Positions 23,826-30,700 of a stretch of DNA of 32,907 nucleotides are shown here, one piece after another. Made by a program: the position numbers and the translations under genes. Below the pieces are notes generated by a model. That model searched no databases, was not told the DNA's origin, and saw only the letters and a list, made by a program, of their open reading frames with translations. How positions within the stretch are numbered: position 1 is the first letter of the stretch; each line of letters opens with the position of its first letter. Source of the DNA: a virus; the IMG/VR virus record IMGVR_UViG_3300043409_001004, positions 1 to 32,907 of that record; one strand, written 5' to 3'.

Positions 23826-24890
23826 ATGGTAGCTAGGTATGATTATCTCATAGTCGGTTGTGGTTGTTTCGGGGCAACCTTTGCAAGAATCGCAACCGAC
23901 CGTGGGAAAAAGTGTCTAGTAATAGATAAGAGGCCACACATAGGTGGCAATTGTTATACAGAAAACAGAATAGGCATTGATGTACACAAGTACGGAGCCC
24001 ATATTTTCCATACCTCAAACCAAAGGGTATGGGATTTTGTAAACCAGTTTGGCAAATTTAACTCTTATCGCCATACGATTAAAGCCTTCAATTACGGAAG
24101 GCTTTTTTCGTTTCCAATCAATCTAATGACGCTTCATCAGGTCTGGGGCGTAAACACACCGGACCAAGCAAAGTGCCTATTAGAAGAAAAGAAGATACCA
24201 AGTTCAGAAGACAACTTAGAAGCATTCATTTTGTCTCAAATTGGCAGAGAATTGTATGAATTATTCGTTAGAGAGTATACAACTAAGCAGTGGGGTCGAT
24301 CACCAAAAGATCTACCAGTATCAATAATACAGCGTATGCCGATCAGACTATCGTTCAACGATGACTATTTCTCAGATACGTATCAGGGAATTCCGGTAAA
24401 AGGATATACTGCCCTTTTTACCGAAATGTTGTCTGGAATTGATGTAGAACTTGGCGTAGACTTCTTTAAGATTGACCCAGTTAAGTATGCCAAAAAAATC
24501 ATCTACACCGGGCCAATAGATCAGTTATTCGGCTACGAGTATGGCAAATTGGGCTGGCGTAGTCTCAGATTTGAGGAAGAAGTCCATTCTGGAGACTATC
24601 AAGGGTGCTCGGTCGTAAACTACACAGATAATTCTCCTTACACGAGGATATGTGAGCATAAGCATTTCATTGGGCTGTCTTCCCAAAAGACGATTATAAG
24701 TAAAGAGTTTCCATGCGAGGGAGAGCCATATTATCCTATAAGAGACGAATATGACATGGTCACTTACAGAAAATACAAAAAATTGGCAGATGGTAAAATT
24801 GTGTGCGGTGGAAGACTTGGCGGATACAAGTATATAGATATGCATCAGGCAATTGGTTCAGCAATGAAAGTAGCAAATGAAATACTATAG
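23826..24890 (+). CDS. glf: UDP-galactopyranose mutase
   Basis: This FAD enzyme turns UDP-galactopyranose into UDP-galactofuranose, the donor for galactofuranose-containing glycans. At 354 residues it is close to E. coli Glf (367). The FAD-binding start is YLIVGCGCFGATFAR with E/D-type DKRPHIGGNC. Family landmarks include GAHIFHT, FVREYTTKQWG, RLSFNDDYFSDTYQGIPVKGYT and the C-terminal GRLGGYKYIDMHQAI, which holds the substrate-side tyrosines. A terminator-like hairpin lies inside the gene at 24081-24108. No strong ribosome site was seen. It overlaps the next gene by 14 nt. The annotation is firm. Confidence 0.95.
   Translation: MVARYDYLIVGCGCFGATFARIATDRGKKCLVIDKRPHIGGNCYTENRIGIDVHKYGAHIFHTSNQRVWDFVNQFGKFNSYRHTIKAFNYGRLFSFPINLMTLHQVWGVNTPDQAKCLLEEKKIPSSEDNLEAFILSQIGRELYELFVREYTTKQWGRSPKDLPVSIIQRMPIRLSFNDDYFSDTYQGIPVKGYTALFTEMLSGIDVELGVDFFKIDPVKYAKKIIYTGPIDQLFGYEYGKLGWRSLRFEEEVHSGDYQGCSVVNYTDNSPYTRICEHKHFIGLSSQKTIISKEFPCEGEPYYPIRDEYDMVTYRKYKKLADGKIVCGGRLGGYKYIDMHQAIGSAMKVANEIL
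24081..24108 (+). other. Terminator-like hairpin inside glf
   Basis: AAAGCCTTC (24081-24089) pairs perfectly with GAAGGCTTT (24097-24105) across a 7-nt loop, and the T-run continues to six T. This has the form of an intrinsic terminator on the plus strand, but it is within the open glf frame. The structure is clear; activity is unknown. Confidence 0.5.
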
Positions 24891-25104
24891 ATTGGTTTTC
24901 AGTAAAGACGAAAATGGGGTATCTTTCTCTGAGATAACAGAGCAGCTAATAGATATGGATACATTCACAAAGATGAATTGGGACAAGCCAATTATCCGTC
25001 ATTTTGATGGTAAATATACCCATCTCATGTCGCTACATAACGACTACCTTGAGTGTATTGTAGCCGGAATCGGTATCTATCAGGAATTGCAAAATGGGGT
25101 TTGA
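24877..25104 (+). CDS. Hypothetical protein, 75 aa
   Basis: This starts 14 nt before the glf stop and overlaps the methyltransferase-like gene by 11 nt, so it is embedded in a coupled run. The short acidic, mixed alpha/beta product (YYRLVFSKDENG, YLECIVAGIGIYQEL) has no recognised motif or membrane segment. Real by position; function unknown. Confidence 0.55.
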   Translation: MKYYRLVFSKDENGVSFSEITEQLIDMDTFTKMNWDKPIIRHFDGKYTHLMSLHNDYLECIVAGIGIYQELQNGV

Positions 25105-25582
25105 GATTCAGCCTGACGATGTCTTATACCTGACCGCCACCATTAAGACATGTCATATAAAGACAATTCTTGAATTTGGCGGTCTAGATGGATTTTCGGC
25201 AAGAGTATTCTGCGAGGCTGGAGCCAGAGTATGGAGTATAGATGTCAATCCGTTCAGTATTGACCATCCTAGTCATACTATGATAACGAAGAATATAGCC
25301 GATTTACAACCAGACGAAATTGGTCAAAAAATTGACATGGTGTTCTTTGATGCCCATTGCTATAAAGCCCAGACAGATTGTCTTGAAAGATTCAAGGAAG
25401 CTGGACTTATTACCGACGAGACACTTTTAGTGTTTCACGATACTGGTGGGAGTTGCATACATCAGATATCAGAGAGATTGATGGTGAACGATTTGCTGTG
25501 CAGCAATTATAGTTGCCTCCACATAAAAACCGAGAGAGGTCTAAGTGTCTGTTGTAAAACCCCACTATTGGACATCCTATGA
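25094..25582 (+). CDS. Class I SAM-dependent methyltransferase-like protein
   Basis: The 162-residue product has the Rossmann motifs of SAM methyltransferases: motif I ILEFGGLDGFSARVF, an acidic end to strand two (VWSIDVNP), IDMVFFDAHC as motif IV and LLVFHDTGG after strand five. Among known groups it is most like Methyltransf_24-type enzymes, which often act on sugars or small molecules in glycan clusters. AGGA precedes the ATG by 8 nt. The start of its SAM loop is FGGLDG rather than GxGxG. Its end overlaps the next gene by 4 nt (ATGA). Confidence 0.75.
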   Translation: MGFEIQPDDVLYLTATIKTCHIKTILEFGGLDGFSARVFCEAGARVWSIDVNPFSIDHPSHTMITKNIADLQPDEIGQKIDMVFFDAHCYKAQTDCLERFKEAGLITDETLLVFHDTGGSCIHQISERLMVNDLLCSNYSCLHIKTERGLSVCCKTPLLDIL

Positions 25583-26532
25583 ATTGGCCCAAATGTAGTT
25601 GTGACGCACCGGGATGGTGCAATCGGCACTTTCAAAACAAAAGTACTAAAGAGTGGGCACTTTGTCTTAAGCACGAGGGCCACAGGCACAGCCTAGACTC
25701 TCAGTTCGGTATATTGCCAGCCCAAATGACGGAGGCCCAAAAAAACGCAGTCGTGAGGCATGTGGAGGCCCAAAAGACTTTTGCAAAATTCAACCACGAG
25801 TACGATCCAGAGTTTTTAAAACGAACTAAGATATTACTTCTTGGTCATACACAGAATCAGTATTCAGGCGAGAACAGAGACTACTTAGAGTTTCGCCTAT
25901 TACAAGATCTAGACTTGGGTATCTACAGACAGTATCAAAATAACTGTTTCTCTGAATCTAGAATGTATTTATCTGAGATCCCAGACACCGAATACGTTGG
26001 GACAGTAACTGCTTCTTGGAATCAAAAGTTTGACCAAAATAGGATAGACGAATTCCATAATTGGGAAAACACAAAGGTGCTATTCAATAGTGGAGATAGG
26101 AATATCGTTCTTACCTCGGAAAAGTCGATGTTCAAGCATGACTGTATCTTTGATCTATTCAGCGATAAAGAAATCGTCAGAGACTTCAGCGATTTCGCCA
26201 TCTCTCTAACTGGCGAGATCTGTAATTTTGGCCTGTGGTCGAACCAAATTATTTGCCATAGGAGCATTTATCTAAAATTGCAAGAATTCCACAGAATGGC
26301 TTTTCCTTTGGTCGTTGAGAAGATACACTCATACAACCTAAGAGCACTCAAATGTCGCATCCTTCATGGGCAAGATGCCTCGAACCTCTATTTTACTGAA
26401 GGGTTTGAGAATAGAAAAGCTGGCCTGTTCTTCGAGTTTTTGACAAATGTATGGGTCTCTTGTCAAAAAGACCTTATTATTTTACCGAATGCTTCCCGTA
26501 AAAAAGAATGGTACGATAATACGCCCAAATAG
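25579..26532 (+). CDS. Protein with N-terminal Cys/His module, 317 aa
   Basis: Residues 6-32 read C-x-C-x5-C-x2-H-x11-C-x2-H (C6, C8, C14, H17, C29, H32), a likely metal-binding unit also found in the neighbouring minus-strand protein. The rest is soluble alpha/beta. Near the end, FGLWSNQIICHRSIYLKL and ENRKAGLFFEFLTNVWV faintly resemble DUF4422-like glycosyltransferases, but no catalytic acid pair was identified. It starts in an ATGA overlap with the methyltransferase-like gene and is the last plus-strand gene, so it may belong to the sugar cluster. Function unknown. Confidence 0.6.
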   Translation: MNWPKCSCDAPGWCNRHFQNKSTKEWALCLKHEGHRHSLDSQFGILPAQMTEAQKNAVVRHVEAQKTFAKFNHEYDPEFLKRTKILLLGHTQNQYSGENRDYLEFRLLQDLDLGIYRQYQNNCFSESRMYLSEIPDTEYVGTVTASWNQKFDQNRIDEFHNWENTKVLFNSGDRNIVLTSEKSMFKHDCIFDLFSDKEIVRDFSDFAISLTGEICNFGLWSNQIICHRSIYLKLQEFHRMAFPLVVEKIHSYNLRALKCRILHGQDASNLYFTEGFENRKAGLFFEFLTNVWVSCQKDLIILPNASRKKEWYDNTPK

Positions 26533-26534
26533 AC

Positions 26535-26981
26535 CTACCATTTATTGTCTGGGCACTTGCTACTGGCCCAACTTGTTTTAGTTGGCAAATGACAACCGCA
26601 TTTAGAACATCTGTCACCCGCCAAGAATGGGCATGTTGCACAAATGTCTAATCTTGATTGTTTTACTTCTTCCGGAACGTGTAAGAGTCCCGACTTTACA
26701 TGTTGGCCAACCGCCGATGTCAAGTTTTTGGCTTGCTGCCATAGAGATGGCATCGCCTTCGGCACCTCTTGAGGAGCCTCCTGAGGAATTGGCTTAGCCT
26801 CCTCCTTTTTAGTTTTACAGTCTATAAACCTTTGGCCCGGTCCACGACAATCTTCCCAAGACTGAAAATATCCCGGATGGGTTTGACACAGCTTATGCTG
26901 ATGAGGAGTTTTGTTGACTCCGTGCCTTGAGCAGAGGCCCGCGAAAATACACTCGCATCCAGTTTTTTTATCCTCACTCAT
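26535..26981 (-). CDS. Cys-rich small protein with two metal-binding modules
   Basis: In 148 residues there are 12 cysteines. The N-terminal module (C9, C11, C17, H20, C32, H35) has exactly the spacing of the neighbouring plus-strand protein. A Glu/Pro/Lys linker and an amphipathic stretch (residues 78-107) follow. The C-terminal module has C114-x2-C117, C125-x2-C128-x-C130 and C143 (ICATCPF, RCSKCGCHL, SKCP), a spacing typical of zinc ribbons or Fe-S sites. It is the last gene of the minus-strand unit and starts in an ATGA overlap with the GIY-YIG gene. Zinc or Fe-S binding is likely; role unknown. Confidence 0.7.
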   Translation of the reverse strand: MSEDKKTGCECIFAGLCSRHGVNKTPHQHKLCQTHPGYFQSWEDCRGPGQRFIDCKTKKEEAKPIPQEAPQEVPKAMPSLWQQAKNLTSAVGQHVKSGLLHVPEEVKQSRLDICATCPFLAGDRCSKCGCHLPTKTSWASSKCPDNKW

Positions 26982-27745
26982 ATATTACTCATACTATCAA
27001 TGTTAAGATTATTAAAAATACTTTTTTGATTCTTATTCGGATTTCTCTTGATCCATCTGAGAACAGTCCTATCACTTACTCCAAAAAATTTCGAAGCTTC
27101 TCTTGTGGTCTTAAATATTATTCTAGATCTATTAGTATATACTACTAATATAGGAAGACTAAAGACTTTCCCAAAATTTGGATTTAGACTTCCAAGCTTA
27201 GATACAGATTTTTTGTGCTTTTCCTCGTCTGAATTTTTCCTGCCATATGCTGGACTATCCTTTCCTGTCTTGCTATAAAAATAATTCTTATTCCCAGTAT
27301 TATGCAGGCTTATTTTCTTTTTTGTCTCGTCTGATAACTTCGATCCTGTTCTATATGATTTGATCGCGGCTATACATGCCTCTGACGGTTTTTTGCCCTT
27401 ATTAGCTAAAGATAAAGCCTTACGGTGTGATTCGGTTTTAGGAAGGTCCCTAAAGGGACAATCTGCACTTTTGGACAAGTTCAAACACTGATCAAAGCTA
27501 AAATACATGTCTATGTAGGTCTGTTCAGTTCCAGATAGTTCATCCTTCTCCTGTAGCTCTAAGACTTGAAAATCAAATTTTAGATATTTATTATATACGT
27601 TTTGCATTTTTTCGTTATGGTGGCTATTGGTCTTGAGAGAATTTAAATGCTCTCTTCTCCTTTTATTTAGGTTCTTACTACTTCCTATATAAAAATATTT
27701 ATCAACAAAAATTATATAGATTCCACTGTTATTTCCTTTTATCAT
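26978..27745 (-). CDS. GIY-YIG homing endonuclease with NUMOD modules
   Basis: The 255-residue product starts with the GIY-YIG nuclease core (SGIYIIFVDKYFYIGSS, NKRRREHLNSL, Glu in SGTEQTYIDMYF). Repeated NUMOD3-like segments follow (LANKGKKPSEACIAAIK, SKLSDETKKKISLHNTG, GRKNSDEEKHKKSVS), then a NUMOD1-like helix-turn-helix (TREASKFFGVSDRTVLRWI). GGAG 5 nt upstream supports the ATG. The gene is visibly AT-rich against its neighbours and sits 16 nt after the giant gene, as a mobile free-standing endonuclease would. No intron boundary was seen. Confidence 0.93.
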   Translation of the reverse strand: MIKGNNSGIYIIFVDKYFYIGSSKNLNKRRREHLNSLKTNSHHNEKMQNVYNKYLKFDFQVLELQEKDELSGTEQTYIDMYFSFDQCLNLSKSADCPFRDLPKTESHRKALSLANKGKKPSEACIAAIKSYRTGSKLSDETKKKISLHNTGNKNYFYSKTGKDSPAYGRKNSDEEKHKKSVSKLGSLNPNFGKVFSLPILVVYTNRSRIIFKTTREASKFFGVSDRTVLRWIKRNPNKNQKSIFNNLNIDSMSNI

Positions 27746-27761
27746 ATTCGCTCCAATATAC

Positions 27762-30700
27762 TTAAGCTTCCGTAATCGTTACGTGCAACAAAGAAGTGTC
27801 ACACGAAGTATACTGATTTGCATCCAAACACCCACACCCATTCAGATAATCCGCTAAGTGATCGGCTTTACCTGATGGTCTTAGTATAGCACAATCTCCG
27901 ATGCGAAGTTTCCAAGAATTTCCCAAAACCGTGCAGAGGGTAGATGTCGTACAGCATCCTGTTGTGGAGACATCACTAAAGTACAGATAATCTCCACATT
28001 GATAGGCTGGTACTGTAATACTGCTGGTAGAGATGAAACCATCAGATCCACAAACTTCGTAACTGCTCCCAACTCCAAGTGGTGTAGCTCTGTTACAAGC
28101 AGCCTTACAACCTACTGGTATACCAGCATTTGCACCAATTTCGTAACTCACACCACCATTGCTTGTCAGGTAACCATAACTAGCCACTCCAGTATTCGCT
28201 ATAAGTGCTGTGGCTGTTCCATCTCCCGCTCCAGCACAACAGGTAGTACAATTAGTAGTATTACATTTTGTAAATGTTCCTGTTCCATCTACAGCGTGAT
28301 ACGATGCTCTAGGTGCTGTTAGTGTGAGGCATACTGGCTTCGGATGTAATTCATAGTATTCTGATGTAGCTCCTCCGCAGGTACTTGTGGCACATGAGCA
28401 CGGAGGTTGTTTAATAAAACCCTTACAGGCAACACTAGGAACTCCGTCTAGTACATACTCTAGCATCGTCGGAGGGTCTGTAGGAACTTCTCTTCTTCTT
28501 AGAACAGATTCACAACATTCAACATCTACTAAAATTTTGAATGGATTGAATAGACAGTTATCAGATTCTACAGTTGTAGTCTTGTCTAGATAGTATCCCA
28601 TACTTGTTCTACCATCTATCAAGAACGTCTTTGGTGCATGGATTCCGCCATCTATGGATAGTTTTGAGTGAGTATTCATTATGTGGCAGTCGCCACTAGA
28701 AATGATGGTACAGCTCTTGATATCTTGCTTATATCTGAATAAAGAAGTATTTACTCCAATCAGTGGTAGATAGTCTACTACTTTAATTACTACATCATCT
28801 AGCCCAACATTCTGCGTGATGGTAGTCTTAATCGTTTCATCACATGCATGGATAAATCTTGTATTTTCTGCTTCCAAGATGATATCTGGCATTTCGTCAT
28901 TACCAAAATCTTGATAGCCAGTATACCAGTCTCCCTGCACCAAAGATGAGTGAGATGTACACAGTTGCAATGAACCGAATCTGGAAACCTTCGTTCCAAC
29001 CGCATACTTCCTTCGAGGAAAGAACATCTTATTACAATAGAAATCAGCCCCACATTCGACATGGTCCTGAAGACAGCTATGGAATCTATTGGTCCAGTCG
29101 ACTCCAAATCTTCCAGTTGGTGTCAAATATTGACCCGATGTGAAAATGGAGGTATTGACATAGGATGTTCCTGTCCCACATGGATTGATGGGTACAACAG
29201 GATCAGAAGTTGGATCTCCTAAGTAGACGGCTGGAAAATATTTGCTATTTGGGAAGCCAGATCCGTAAAAGAGATTGAAGTAATTCCACAATCTATCTTG
29301 TCCAGATGCCGCAGTATTCAAGATGAAGTCTTGATTCGCATATAGTCCATCAGAATAATGTGCATTACAAACTCCTCTATATGATACTATCCCAGTCCCG
29401 CTTAATACTGGCTCTGTATAGTAGGCTGGGGTTACTGAATCTGTAGGTGTCGCAAATGGTATCTCAACACAGGTTGTACCAGTTCCAGCAGGATATCTAT
29501 AGGCTCCAATTTGTTTAGGCTGACATGTAGAAACTGGCGGGGTGCCAACAGCAACTATTTGTTCCCACGCTCTTCCATGGGAGTGATATTCTCTTGCCAC
29601 ATAAAGATCAAACACACCAGAGGTACATTCAATTTTATTGACAATCATAACCTCTGGGAAACACGATCTAAGATTTACGGAGACACCACTATTTGTAGCA
29701 TATCCAGACCATGGAATTGGGTCTCCACAAGAGCCAGCCTGAGCACGAGAATCATGGGCACATGTTCCCGTACACTGGTCAGGAGTTAAACTTTCACAGG
29801 TGACTGTCCCATCCGCCAGTCTATATGGTTCTTCGTATTCATAGTATACGCCAGTTGCCAACATATTTGGGCCAGTATGCCATGAGCAAGCAGATTCTCC
29901 AGTCACATAAGATGGGGTAGACGAGAACGGTATTTGAGAGTTTGAATTTAGATAAGTGACTCCTACGGAACCGTATTCACCAGAATAACTGACGGCAACT
30001 ACTATTCCAGATGGGAAACTTCCAGAACAAGCAACTCCGGTAGAATAAACTAACGTCCTATTACCGTCAAAATCTATCAGAGTAGTACGCATCAACTGTA
30101 AATCACAGTCACACATACATGGATTTTGATATTCGTCAGGAAAGGCTCCTTCAATTTTGTCACATGTATCGCAAACTATGCCAGCACAATCGCATAGTGG
30201 CGTAGAAACTCCTGAAGTACATGCGGCACATGGATAAAACGCTCTCTGTCCATATGAATTTGTGCCTGCACACCCATATTCACTAAAGTAGGTATTACAA
30301 CCAAATACATGTTCTTCCGCCATAGCACTTAACACTTCACTTGGGGACTCCATTAGGGTTCCGAGTTGTGTCATTAAATGTTCTGGAATTAGTTCAAATA
30401 TTGGCTCATTTCCACTTGGTACTAAAATAAAGCTTGATTTTAATTCAAGATCTGAGGCTGCTGATGGATAGTGGTGACCACAACCAGCATTCGTATACAT
30501 CAAATCGAGTACGTTTTGACTTCCAGTGATCTGAGATAACATCAAATAGTTTCTCAAGATTCCGGTAGCATCGGCTGGAACTAGAAAATCATGGGCATCC
30601 GCACAAGCCAACTTGAACGAAGCATAAACAGAAAAGCCAGAAAATCTCTCATATGGAACATCTGAGAAATAGTCATTAAGATAATCCTGAGCACAATTTC

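Noticed and set aside
26523-26559. Possible bidirectional terminator at the convergent junction
   Set aside because: Only short GCCC/GGGC and AGAC/GTCT pairings with a bulge and no T-run were found, too weak to call.
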